Assembly: GCA_013696385.1 (NCBI GenBank)
Contig: JACCYR010000208.1
Coordinates: forward strand, 1 to 8,223
Source: Acidobacteriota bacterium
Lineage (GTDB): Bacteria; Acidobacteriota; Blastocatellia; Pyrinomonadales; Pyrinomonadaceae
Direction of reading: 5' to 3'
DNA length: 8,223 nt
The position numbers and the translations under genes were made by a program. Positions 1 through 6,333 of the stretch are shown one piece after another. The notes below the pieces were generated by a model, which did no database searches, had not been told where the DNA came from, and was given only the letters and a program-made list of their open reading frames with translations. Each line of letters starts with the position of its first letter. Position 1 is the first letter of the stretch.

Positions 1-391
1 CCGGATTTTTGTCGTAATACGCAACTTCCTGCTCTTGAAGTTTGGTAAAAATCTGCGTTCGCAAATCAAACATCACTTTTTGCCCGACGACATTAAGCAG
101 AATTTCTTGAATATAAGAAAAAATAAAACGAAACAGAAAAAGACAAAAGAAAGCAAACGCAAAGAGCCAAATGCCGTCGGTTTTCTGCGGCGTGATGAAA
201 TCGTCAACTGCCACTTTGGTAAAATACGGCTGCAGACTGATTAAGATATTCGTTAAAAACGTTAAGACGAGCGCAACCGCCGTCAGCCGCCAATACGGTT
301 TAAGATAACGCAATAAACGCCTTGTTACGCGCAGGTCATAAGTTTTTTCAATCGCCGCTTCTTCGTTGATATTTTTTGCTTCTTCAGACAT
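1..391 (-). CDS. ABC exporter (fused permease/ATPase type), N-terminal part only
   Basis: The frame read from the ATG at 391 down to base 1 is open for 130 codons and leaves the window, so only the start of the transmembrane domain is present. Seen: a short charged leader (MSEEAKNINEEAAIEK), then a first hydrophobic segment at about residues 34-57 (YWRLTAVALVLTFLTNIL) and a second at about 73-94 (WLFAFAFFCLFLFRFIF). These are followed by the amphipathic stretch RTQIFTKLQEQEVAYYDKNP, typical of the intracellular loop of ABCB/MsbA/LmrA-type exporters, where family members continue with PVG.L..R. The ATP-binding cassette itself lies outside the window and is inferred from the family. The substrate cannot be told; lipids or drugs are the usual cargo. 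The start is supported by a weak GAG eight bases upstream of the ATG. The gene is divergent from alaS across a long AT-rich spacer. Confidence 0.85.
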   Translation of the reverse strand, partial: MSEEAKNINEEAAIEKTYDLRVTRRLLRYLKPYWRLTAVALVLTFLTNILISLQPYFTKVAVDDFITPQKTDGIWLFAFAFFCLFLFRFIFSYIQEILLNVVGQKVMFDLRTQIFTKLQEQEVAYYDKNP

Positions 392-671
392 TTTAACTCG
401 ACAATTTAACCTTATCAATGCGCGAAAAATAGAACACTTACTGCAAAATCAGCGCGTCGGTTATGCAGTATTCTCTCACCACCGCAAGCGAAATACAATT
501 TACCAACTTTAAAGGTTAAGTAAAGCAAAAAAGTGTGTGCAAAGCTGTTTCTACAAACACGATAAAAATTTCCCGACAAAAAATCAGTAACAAATAAACG
601 AAAAAAAGAACTTTTCCAAACTTAATTTAATTTCTTTTTATTTTTGCATCTAAAACCCGCACTTTTCCGAA
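392..671. other. AT-rich intergenic spacer without a recognisable gene
   Basis: This is the upstream region of the ABC exporter. I see no open frame with coding character, no tRNA and no convincing hairpin with a T-run. On the minus strand the best promoter-like match is TTGCGG with CATAAC 16 bases on (in the 460-490 area), too weak to annotate. Homopolymer A and T runs are frequent from about 520 to 650, as expected of promoter-proximal spacer DNA. The stretch must contain the exporter promoter, but I cannot place it. Confidence 0.6.
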
Positions 672-703
672 TAACATAATGTAAGCCCGAATTAACATAA
701 TGT
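672..703. repeat. Direct pair of 11-bp near-palindromes 21 bp apart (operator-like)
   Basis: TAACATAATGT occurs at 672-682 and again at 693-703, with identical sequence. Each copy contains the odd dyad ACAT-A-ATGT, so each could bind a dimer, and the 21-bp period puts both on the same face of the helix. The pair lies about 60-90 bp upstream of a TTGACA box and within the divergent ABC/alaS control region. Read on the minus strand, each contains TTATGTTA, which matches the XerD half of the E. coli dif site, but no XerC half is present. An operator is the simpler reading. Function is inferred; the repeats are directly visible. Confidence 0.5.
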
Positions 704-748
704 TTTTGGAAATTTACCAAAGCAGAATGTTTCGAAGGCAAACAATAG

Positions 749-769
749 ATATGTTATTTTTTGACATAT
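749..769 (+). promoter_or_regulatory. TTGACA box inside an ATATGT/ACATAT dyad
   Basis: A perfect TTGACA (761-766) overlaps the right arm of an inverted repeat, ATATGT at 749-754 and ACATAT at 764-769 with a 9-base centre. No good -10 hexamer sits 16-18 bases downstream (AACCTA at 784-789 is poor), so if this is a promoter it probably needs an activator or an unusual -10. Transcription from here would run through the two small hairpins and the terminator before alaS. The box is seen; its use as a promoter is inferred. Confidence 0.3.
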
Positions 770-786
770 TTTTCTCACCGTACAAC

Positions 787-885
787 CTATGCCGTCTTGA
801 CGGTAAAGGGTTGAAACTCTGATTCATCTCCTTTTTTGAACTGAGAATGCCGAATGTTTTCTAGAAAGAAGCATTCGGCATTTTT
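787..885 (+). ncRNA. Possible leader RNA or small RNA ending in an intrinsic terminator
   Basis: Three hairpins lie in a row: CCGT-CTTG-ACGG (792-803), AGGGT-TGAA-ACTCT (807-820) and the terminator stem (846-882). Both small hairpins have compact tetraloops. An alternative pairing of 817-819 and 823-826 with 843-845 and 837-840 would exclude the second hairpin, so switching is conceivable but weakly supported. No known riboswitch or T-box core is recognisable: there is no T-box sequence, and no leader peptide rich in alanine codons (the only upstream ATG, at 789, gives three codons). The 5' end is a guess. It could be an attenuated alaS leader or an independent small RNA. Confidence 0.3.
846..885 (+). 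terminator. Intrinsic terminator upstream of alaS
   Basis: A perfect 11-bp stem (AATGCCGAATG at 846-856 with CATTCGGCATT at 872-882) can extend inward by about four further pairs including wobbles. It leads directly into a T-run at 881-885. The stem is GC-rich in its middle. On the opposite strand the stem is not followed by T residues, so it acts on plus-strand transcripts only. No plus-strand gene precedes it within the window, and alaS begins 49 bases later. Confidence 0.75.
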
Positions 886-913
886 GGTTGGGCAATGCCT
901 TTCATTCCGGCTT

Positions 914-924
914 TATGATAAAAT
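914..924 (+). promoter_or_regulatory. Candidate -10 region of alaS
   Basis: TATGATAAAAT at 914-924 contains two overlapping -10-like hexamers (TATGAT at 914-919, TAAAAT at 919-924) and is the only such site between the terminator and the alaS ATG. No clear -35 is visible (TTGGTT or TTGGGC around 884-893 are poor). Transcription from here would begin only a few bases before the ATG, giving a leaderless or nearly leaderless message, which would agree with the absence of a Shine-Dalgarno sequence. Confidence 0.35.
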
Positions 925-933
925 TCTGTTTAT

Positions 934-3624
934 ATGAAAGGCAGCGAAATCAGACAGAAATTTTTAGAATACTTTGAGAAAAACGGACACAAAATTGTCC
1001 ATTCAAGTCCGCTTTTACCTGCAAATGACCCGACACTTCTTTTCGTCAACGCGGGGATGAATCAGTTTAAAGACGTATTTCTCGGCAACGAAAAACGTGA
1101 TTACGAACGCGCCGCGTCGTCGCAAAAGTGTATCCGTGCGGGCGGCAAACATAACGACCTTGATGAAGTCGGCAAAACGGCGCGGCATCATACATTTTTT
1201 GAAATGCTCGGCAATTTCTCGTTCGGCGATTATTTTAAAGAAGACGCGATAAAGTTTGCGTGGGATTTTCTCGTCAACGAGTTGAAACTCGATGTTAATC
1301 GTTTGTGGTTTACGGTTTTTGCGGGCGATGATGAAGTTGCGGCGGACGAAGAAGCCATCGAGCTTTGGATAAAAGCCGGAGCGCGTCCCGATAGAATTTT
1401 GCCGTTCGGACGCAAGGATAATTTCTGGCAGATGGCGGAAACCGGACCGTGCGGACCGAGTTCGGAAATCAATTATTATCTTGGCGACGAACCGGAAAAC
1501 CCGGAAAAAAATCATCCGAAATGGGTCAACGGCGAGGGTGATACGACGATGGAGATTTGGAATCTCGTGTTTATGCAATACAACCGCGTCGAGGTCAGCG
1601 AAGGCAAATATAAACTTGAACCATTGTCCGCGCCTTCGATAGATACGGGAATGGGCTTTGAGCGCATGGCGGCGGTTTTGCAAGGCGTTTCAACCACTTA
1701 CGACACAGATTTAATTAGACCAATTATTGATTTTATCGCCGAACTTGCGGGCAAAAAATACGAGTATGAATCACCGGAAGGTTTTGCGATGCGGGTTGTC
1801 GCCGACCACGCCAGAGCAACAGCTTTTGCCGTTGCCGACGGAATTTTGCCCGCCAACGAAGGCAGAAATTATGTTCTGCGAAAAATTATGCGCCGCGCAA
1901 TTTATCACGGGCGCGAGCATTTGGGTTTTGACGGTTTGTTTTTTTATAAGGTAACGGATTTTGTTGTCGAACAAATGCGCGAGGCTTACCCGGAACTCGA
2001 AGCACAGCGCGATTTTATTGACAAAATGGTGCGGCTCGAAGAAGAAAGATTTGGCGCAACGATGACGGTCGGTTTGGAAAAACTTGAACAGATTTTCGGC
2101 GACAGCAAAACTGTTGATTTTACGCAGCTTGCGAAACTTTATGACACTTTCGGAACGCCGAAAGATTTGATTCGCGTTTCGATGGAAGAACGCGGAATCG
2201 AAATTACCGAAGAAGAATTTGACGCAAAGTTCGATAAAGCGTTAAAGGAACTCCAACAAAGTTCGGAAATCGGCAAAACAAACCGCAAAGCGCAAATCAA
2301 TCCGATTTACGCCGAAGTTTTGAAAAAAACCGGTGTGGCAAAGTTCCACGGCTATGACGAAACACGAATTGAAGACGCAAAAGTCGTTGCAATTTTTGAC
2401 GGCGAAAAGCAGATTGATGAATTAACAGCCGGTGCGGAAGGCTCGATTGTTTTGGACAATACGCCGTTTTACGCCGAAGCGGGCGGACAAGTCGGCGATA
2501 CGGGAACGATTGTTTCACCTAACGCAACCGCCAGTGTTTTTGATACTTACGCGCCGGTTTCGGGTTTGATTATTCATAAAGCGAAAATCGAACGCGGCAC
2601 AGTCAAAGTCGGCGTTGAAGTTACCGCGCAGATTGACGCGGAAAAACGCGATGCGACGCGCCGAAATCACACGGCGACGCATCTGGTTCACGCCGCCTTA
2701 AGAGAAGTTTTGGGAACGCACGTCAAACAAGCCGGTTCGGTCGTTGCACCAAATTTTCTGCGGTTTGATTTTACGCATTATCAGCCTTTAACTTCGGAAG
2801 AAGTTAAAGAAGTCGAAGATTTGGTCAACCGTTATATTTTGCAAAATGAGCCGGTTGAAACCGATATTATGGCGATTGAAGAAGCGATGAATTCGGGCGC
2901 GATGGCACTTTTCGGTGAAAAATACGGTTCGGATGTCAGAGTTCTACGCGTCGGCGGCGGAACTTTTTCAAAAGAACTCTGTGGCGGAACGCACGTCCGC
3001 GCAACCGGCGACATCGGCAGTTTTAAAATCACTTCGGACGAATCAATCGCTTCGGGTGTCAGAAGAATTCGGGCAATTACCGGCTTTGATGCGTTTGAGC
3101 GTTTCCGCGATGACGAGATTTTAATTGAAAAATCGCTGAGTTTTCTTAAAACTCAGCGCGACCAATTGCCGTCTGCGATTGAAAAAATGCAGGAAGAATT
3201 AAAGCGCGTGCGCCGCGAAGTCGAAGAGTTGCGCGTCAAAATCGCCACCGGCGCAATTGGCGCAAGTTCCGCAAACGGCGATGAAGCGCGTGAGATTCGC
3301 GGCGTAAAAGTTTTGGCAAAAGAAGTTGCAGATTTGGATGCAAACGCTGTCCGACAACTCTCCGATAATCTTTTAAACAAAATAAAATCCGGCGTGGTCG
3401 TCATCGGACGCAAAGGCGACGGCAAAGTTTCGCTGATTGTCCGCGTTTCCGACGATTTGACCGACAAAATCAAAGCCGGAAATATCATTAAAGAAATCGC
3501 GCCAATTGTCGGCGGGCGCGGCGGCGGCAAACCCGATATGGCGGAAGGCGGCGGCTCTGCGCCTGAAAAACTTTCCGAAGCAATTGAGGCAAGCTACGGC
3601 GCGGTTGAGAAAATGCTGAGTTAA
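934..3624 (+). CDS. alaS: Alanyl-tRNA synthetase
   Basis: A cytoplasmic class II synthetase that charges tRNA-Ala with alanine and hydrolyses mischarged Ser/Gly-tRNA-Ala. All domains are present in 896 residues, close to the E. coli protein (876). The catalytic core is at about 1-250, with QKCIRAGGKHNDL (64-76), the motif 2 block HHTFFEMLGNFSFGDYFK (85-102) and motif 3 GMGFERMAAVLQG (239-251). A tRNA-recognition region follows. The editing (SAD) domain has the zinc ligands H579 and H583 in NHTATH and C683 and H687 in CGGTH. A coiled stretch (about 740-772) precedes the C-terminal DHHA1-type domain with its glycine-rich GGRGGGKPDMAEGGG (860-874). The start is fixed by the family N-terminus (MKGSEIRQKFLEYFEKNGH); it has no Shine-Dalgarno. 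It is first in the plus-strand run; mqnE follows after 55 bases without a terminator. Confidence 0.98.
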   Translation: MKGSEIRQKFLEYFEKNGHKIVHSSPLLPANDPTLLFVNAGMNQFKDVFLGNEKRDYERAASSQKCIRAGGKHNDLDEVGKTARHHTFFEMLGNFSFGDYFKEDAIKFAWDFLVNELKLDVNRLWFTVFAGDDEVAADEEAIELWIKAGARPDRILPFGRKDNFWQMAETGPCGPSSEINYYLGDEPENPEKNHPKWVNGEGDTTMEIWNLVFMQYNRVEVSEGKYKLEPLSAPSIDTGMGFERMAAVLQGVSTTYDTDLIRPIIDFIAELAGKKYEYESPEGFAMRVVADHARATAFAVADGILPANEGRNYVLRKIMRRAIYHGREHLGFDGLFFYKVTDFVVEQMREAYPELEAQRDFIDKMVRLEEERFGATMTVGLEKLEQIFGDSKTVDFTQLAKLYDTFGTPKDLIRVSMEERGIEITEEEFDAKFDKALKELQQSSEIGKTNRKAQINPIYAEVLKKTGVAKFHGYDETRIEDAKVVAIFDGEKQIDELTAGAEGSIVLDNTPFYAEAGGQVGDTGTIVSPNATASVFDTYAPVSGLIIHKAKIERGTVKVGVEVTAQIDAEKRDATRRNHTATHLVHAALREVLGTHVKQAGSVVAPNFLRFDFTHYQPLTSEEVKEVEDLVNRYILQNEPVETDIMAIEEAMNSGAMALFGEKYGSDVRVLRVGGGTFSKELCGGTHVRATGDIGSFKITSDESIASGVRRIRAITGFDAFERFRDDEILIEKSLSFLKTQRDQLPSAIEKMQEELKRVRREVEELRVKIATGAIGASSANGDEAREIRGVKVLAKEVADLDANAVRQLSDNLLNKIKSGVVVIGRKGDGKVSLIVRVSDDLTDKIKAGNIIKEIAPIVGGRGGGKPDMAEGGGSAPEKLSEAIEASYGAVEKMLS

Positions 3625-3679
3625 GCAGTTAAAATATGTTTTGGTAACGATTAAAAGATTTGGTAGAGAAATAGAATTT

Positions 3680-4783
3680 ATGCAATTTTCATTTGATACA
3701 AAATTAAATTCCATTGCTGCAAAGGTTGAACGCGGCGAGCGGTTGACGTTTGATGAAGGCGTTGCGCTTTATAAAACCGACGATTTGAACGCGCTTGGTA
3801 AGCTCGCCGATTTTGTGCGGCGAAAAAAACACGGGCGGACGACTTATTTTAATGTCAACCGGCATTTTAATCACACGAATATCTGTGTCGCCGACTGTAA
3901 ATTCTGCGGTTTCTACAAACGCGCACGGCAAGAAGGCGCATACACACATTCGATTGATGAAGGAATCCAGATTGCCCGCGATGCGGTTGCAGAAGGCGCG
4001 ACGGAATTGCACATCGTCGGCGGTTTGAACTCGAAATTGCCGTTTGAATATTATACCGATTTATTTTCGTCGCTCAAACGCGAATTTCCCGCGCTTCATT
4101 TAAAGGCTTTGACGATGGTTGAACTTGATTTTATGGCGCGTTTTTACAAAATGGCGGACGAAGAAGTTATCCAGCGATTGAAAGCGGCGGGAATGAATTC
4201 GTGTCCGGGCGGCGGCGCAGAGATTTTCGCCGAACCGACTCGCTCGCGCATTTGCGACCACAAATGCGACGGAACGCGTTGGTTGGAATTAGCGGGAAAA
4301 GTTCATAAAGCGGGCTTGAAAACAAACGCGACGATGCTTTACGGGCACATCGAAACAATCGAAGACCGCATTGACCATTTTATAAAGCTGCGCCAGCAGC
4401 AAGACAAAACCGGCGGTTTTCAATGCTTCATTCCGCTCGCGTTTTATCCAAGCGGCACGGCTTTGTCTTCGCTTCCGGGTCCTGATGGAATTGATTCTTT
4501 AAAAACAATCGCCGTTTCACGTCTAATGATTGATAACTTCGACCACATTAAAGCGTATTGGGTAATGCTCGGCAAACACACGGCGCAAACCGCGCTTCAC
4601 TTCGGCGCGAACGATTTAGACGGCACAATAACCGACGGCGGCGAATTGACCGAAAGCTACGCGGCGGAAAACGGCGAAGTAAAAATGTCGCGGGCAGAGT
4701 TGATTGCGATGATTGAAAACGCCGGATTTGAAGCAGTTGAGAGAGATACGGTTTATAATCGAGTGGAAAGACAATCGGCTTAA
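3680..4783 (+). CDS. mqnE: Aminodeoxyfutalosine synthase, radical SAM (menaquinone biosynthesis)
   Basis: MqnE joins S-adenosylmethionine and the enolpyruvyl ether of 3-[(1-carboxyvinyl)oxy]benzoate to make aminodeoxyfutalosine in the futalosine route to menaquinone. Seen, counting from this ATG (367 aa): the CxxxCxxC 4Fe-4S motif CVADCKFC (C69, C73, C76), then VGGLNSKLPFEYYTDLF, PGGGAEIF (176-183), NATMLYGHIE (216-225), QDKTGGFQCFIPLAFYP, DHIKAYWVMLG and DLDGT (312-316). NATMLYGH and the PLAF block favour MqnE over the related MqnC. The frame also opens from a TTG at 3641, but the ATG at 3680 gives the usual family length and has a weak GAGA 10 bases upstream. A TTGAGA with TAAAAT 19 bases later (3605-3635) could be an internal promoter, weakly supported. 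No other futalosine genes are in the window. The next gene starts 15 bases after the stop. Confidence 0.93.
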   Translation: MQFSFDTKLNSIAAKVERGERLTFDEGVALYKTDDLNALGKLADFVRRKKHGRTTYFNVNRHFNHTNICVADCKFCGFYKRARQEGAYTHSIDEGIQIARDAVAEGATELHIVGGLNSKLPFEYYTDLFSSLKREFPALHLKALTMVELDFMARFYKMADEEVIQRLKAAGMNSCPGGGAEIFAEPTRSRICDHKCDGTRWLELAGKVHKAGLKTNATMLYGHIETIEDRIDHFIKLRQQQDKTGGFQCFIPLAFYPSGTALSSLPGPDGIDSLKTIAVSRLMIDNFDHIKAYWVMLGKHTAQTALHFGANDLDGTITDGGELTESYAAENGEVKMSRAELIAMIENAGFEAVERDTVYNRVERQSA

Positions 4784-4798
4784 ATTTAGTGGAAAATT

Positions 4799-5338
4799 AT
4801 GTTTGGGACAAAGTTTTTATCTTTATTTTTTCTTTCCGTTTTAACATTTTGCGGAAATTTATTAGCACAGACTGAAAAAACTTCTCTACAAATCGAGAAA
4901 AACTATTTGTCTGTAACATTAAAAAAATCCGATTGTGATGCTGATTGTTCTGTTTATAATTTAAGTATTCAACCAAACGGGAATATTCTTTTTGAAGGAA
5001 TTTCTATGACGAAAGTCAAAGGAAAAATCGAGAGTAGCTTGAGCGAAACAAAGCTAGACCAATTAATTAACGAAATCGTCAAAGCGGATTTTTTCTCCCT
5101 AAAAAATTTCTATACATACGAATCTAAAAATTGTCCTTGGATTATGTTGGATAGTTCGACAATCATACTTTCTATCAATCTGAATGGAAAGAAAAAAACG
5201 ATTACGCATTACTTAGGATGTGCGGAAAGAAATGAACCTGAAACAGCTTTAAAACCATTTCCGCAACAACTTTACAATTTGGAAAATAGAATTGATGAAA
5301 TAATTGAAACAAAGCGTTGGATTGGAGAGCGAAAATGA
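4799..5338 (+). CDS. Secreted DUF6438-like protein
   Basis: A 179-residue protein of unknown function. Residues 1-23 form a clear Sec signal peptide (hydrophobic FLSLFFLSVLTFCGNLLA, probable cleavage after A23). There is no lipobox, as C18 is preceded by LTF. The mature part opens with VTLKKSDCDADCSVYNLSIQ and NGNILFEG, a pattern I associate with DUF6438 (a Cys pair, CPVY-like, then a G-x-x-x-[YF]-x-G strand). It continues with LDQLINEIVKADFFSLKNFY and a C-terminal strand/helix ending NLENRIDEIIE. Cysteines C46, C50, C112 and C141 could form disulfides after export. A GGAAA lies just upstream of the ATG (short spacing). It is strongly AT-rich: by hand count 4861-5100 is 32.5% GC against 51% for 4081-4320 in mqnE, suggesting later arrival. 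Its stop overlaps the next start (ATGA). Confidence 0.75.
   Translation: MFGTKFLSLFFLSVLTFCGNLLAQTEKTSLQIEKNYLSVTLKKSDCDADCSVYNLSIQPNGNILFEGISMTKVKGKIESSLSETKLDQLINEIVKADFFSLKNFYTYESKNCPWIMLDSSTIILSINLNGKKKTITHYLGCAERNEPETALKPFPQQLYNLENRIDEIIETKRWIGERK
5324..5329 (+). promoter_or_regulatory. Shine-Dalgarno deciding the acyltransferase start
   Basis: GGAGAG at 5324-5329 sits five bases before the ATG at 5335 and lies inside the last codons of the preceding gene. It is one of the clearest ribosome binding sites in the window. It makes translation from the Uma2-derived start more likely than from the ATG at 5410. Confidence 0.65.
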
Positions 5339-5409
5339 GCGCGATTCCGCAAACAAAATTAACGCCCGCAGAATATCTCGAATTCGAGCGCAGATCCGAG
5401 ATTAAGCAC
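5335..5409 (+). pseudogene. Remnant of a Uma2 (DUF820) family gene, 5' end only
   Basis: The 25 codons from the ATG at 5335 encode LTPAEYLEFERRSEIKH preceded by a short IPQTK leader, the recognisable opening of Uma2 family proteins (typically LTPEEYL..E...E.KHE..DGE). The match stops at KH, where the family would continue with E(Y/F) and a DGE-like turn; here the next codon is the ATG of the acyltransferase. The PD-(D/E)XK nuclease core is absent. The fragment remains translated as an N-terminal extension of the acyltransferase. Its composition (36 of 75 bases G or C, hand count) resembles the acyltransferase rather than the AT-rich upstream gene. Family assignment rests on motif memory over a short stretch. 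Confidence 0.6.
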
Positions 5410-6333
5410 ATGCCGAAAAAGAAAAGCAGTCTGCAAAATAAATCCGAACTTCTGGCGGTGCGTTCACTTTTGGGCGCAGTCGGCGCGCTGCCGCTTGAAA
5501 CCTCGATGCGATTCGGCAAAGCGGTCGGTAAATTTATCGGTTCGCACTTTCCGAAATTGCAAAAAACCGCACGACGCAATCTCGAAATTGCTTTGCCCGA
5601 ATTGTCCGAGACGGAAAAAGAAAAAATCGTTCGCGGCACGTTTGAAAGTTTGGGCAGACATCTCGGATTTGTTTCACATTTCAGAAAATTTAAACACGAA
5701 GACATCAGAAATTTAGTTGAAGTCGTCGGTAAAGAAGAAAATTTCGACAAAGCGCGTGAAAGCGGCAAAGGCATAATTTTTTTTACGGGGCATTTTGGCA
5801 GTTGGGAAATTTTTAATCTTTTGCCTCCAGCGTTTGGTCATACAATGAATATCCTTGTGCGGCGCATAGATAATCCGCTCGTGGAAAATTTTGTGGACAA
5901 TTTTCGGACACGGTTCGGATGCGTAACTTTAGATAAAAAACTGTCGGCGCGGCGGATGTTTCGCGTTTTGGAAAATGGCGAGATTCTCGGAATTTTGGCT
6001 GATTTGAATGTTCAGGAAAAAGAAGGCGTTTTTGTTGATTTTTTCGGCGTTCCCGCTTCAACGACGACGAGCATCGCCAAATTAGCGTTGAAAACCGATG
6101 CCGTTGTTTTGCCGGCTTTTGCCGTTTGGAATGAAGAAAAACAAAAGTATGTCGTGCATCTTGAACCGGCAATTGATTACGAAAAGAGCGAAAACGCGGA
6201 ACAGAATTTAATAACTCTGACACAGAAAGTTACCAACGTCGTCGAAAAATACGTCCGCGCTTATCCTGAACAATGGCTGTGGATTCATAAGCGTTGGAAC
6301 ACGCGCCCGAATGGTGAAAAAGGTCTTTACTGA
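5335..6333 (+). CDS. HtrB/LpxL-family lysophospholipid/lipid A acyltransferase with a Uma2-like N-terminal graft
   Basis: A membrane-associated acyltransferase that adds a secondary acyl chain to lipid A or a related lipid. Seen in the 332-residue frame: a hydrophobic anchor region (about 39-72), the catalytic HX4E motif GHFGSWE (H153, E158), LADLNVQEKEGVFVDFFGVPA, and the C-terminal PEQWLWIHKRW (311-321) characteristic of the family. The ATG at 5335 overlaps the upstream stop (ATGA) and has a well-spaced GGAGAG at 5324-5329, so it is the likely start; an earlier in-frame TTG at 5317 is unlikely. Residues 1-25 (including KLTPAEYLEFERRSEIKH) do not belong to this family and match the beginning of Uma2 (DUF820) proteins. 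A second ATG at 5410 (MPKKKSSLQNK) would give a normal-length 307-residue enzyme but has only weak Shine-Dalgarno character. Lipid substrate unknown. Confidence 0.9.
   Translation: MSAIPQTKLTPAEYLEFERRSEIKHMPKKKSSLQNKSELLAVRSLLGAVGALPLETSMRFGKAVGKFIGSHFPKLQKTARRNLEIALPELSETEKEKIVRGTFESLGRHLGFVSHFRKFKHEDIRNLVEVVGKEENFDKARESGKGIIFFTGHFGSWEIFNLLPPAFGHTMNILVRRIDNPLVENFVDNFRTRFGCVTLDKKLSARRMFRVLENGEILGILADLNVQEKEGVFVDFFGVPASTTTSIAKLALKTDAVVLPAFAVWNEEKQKYVVHLEPAIDYEKSENAEQNLITLTQKVTNVVEKYVRAYPEQWLWIHKRWNTRPNGEKGLY

Noticed and set aside
35..244. Plus-strand 69-codon open frame near the left edge
   Set aside because: It lies opposite the ABC exporter reading frame, has low-complexity Lys-rich content and no family signature; it is a shadow of the minus-strand gene.
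672..703. A chromosomal dif or phage attachment site
   Set aside because: TTATGTTA resembles a XerD half-site in both copies, but there is no matching XerC arm at six-base spacing, and no recombinase gene is nearby.
807..820. CRISPR-like GTTGAAAC motif
   Set aside because: It occurs once, within a small hairpin; there is no repeat/spacer periodicity and no cas gene.
787..885. T-box leader controlling alaS
   Set aside because: No T-box consensus, specifier-loop layout or matching antiterminator is present; only a terminator and two small hairpins are seen.
1015..1683. Long minus-strand frame (222 codons) inside alaS
   Set aside because: It is antisense to the catalytic domain of alaS, and its Arg/Phe-rich composition is what the reverse of such coding sequence gives. 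No motif was seen.
3641..3679. Upstream TTG start for mqnE, adding 13 residues
   Set aside because: It has no ribosome site, and the added residues (MVTIKRFGREIEF) are not part of the usual MqnE start; the ATG at 3680 gives the expected length.
3153..3714. Two overlapping minus-strand frames across the 3' end of alaS and the alaS-mqnE junction
   Set aside because: Their composition (Ser/Thr/Pro- or Phe/Ala-rich) mirrors the sense coding strand, and there is no ribosome site or family signature.
5317..5334. Upstream TTG start for the acyltransferase
   Set aside because: The GGAGAG site would lie inside the coding sequence, and the ATG at 5335 has ideal spacing and an ATGA overlap.
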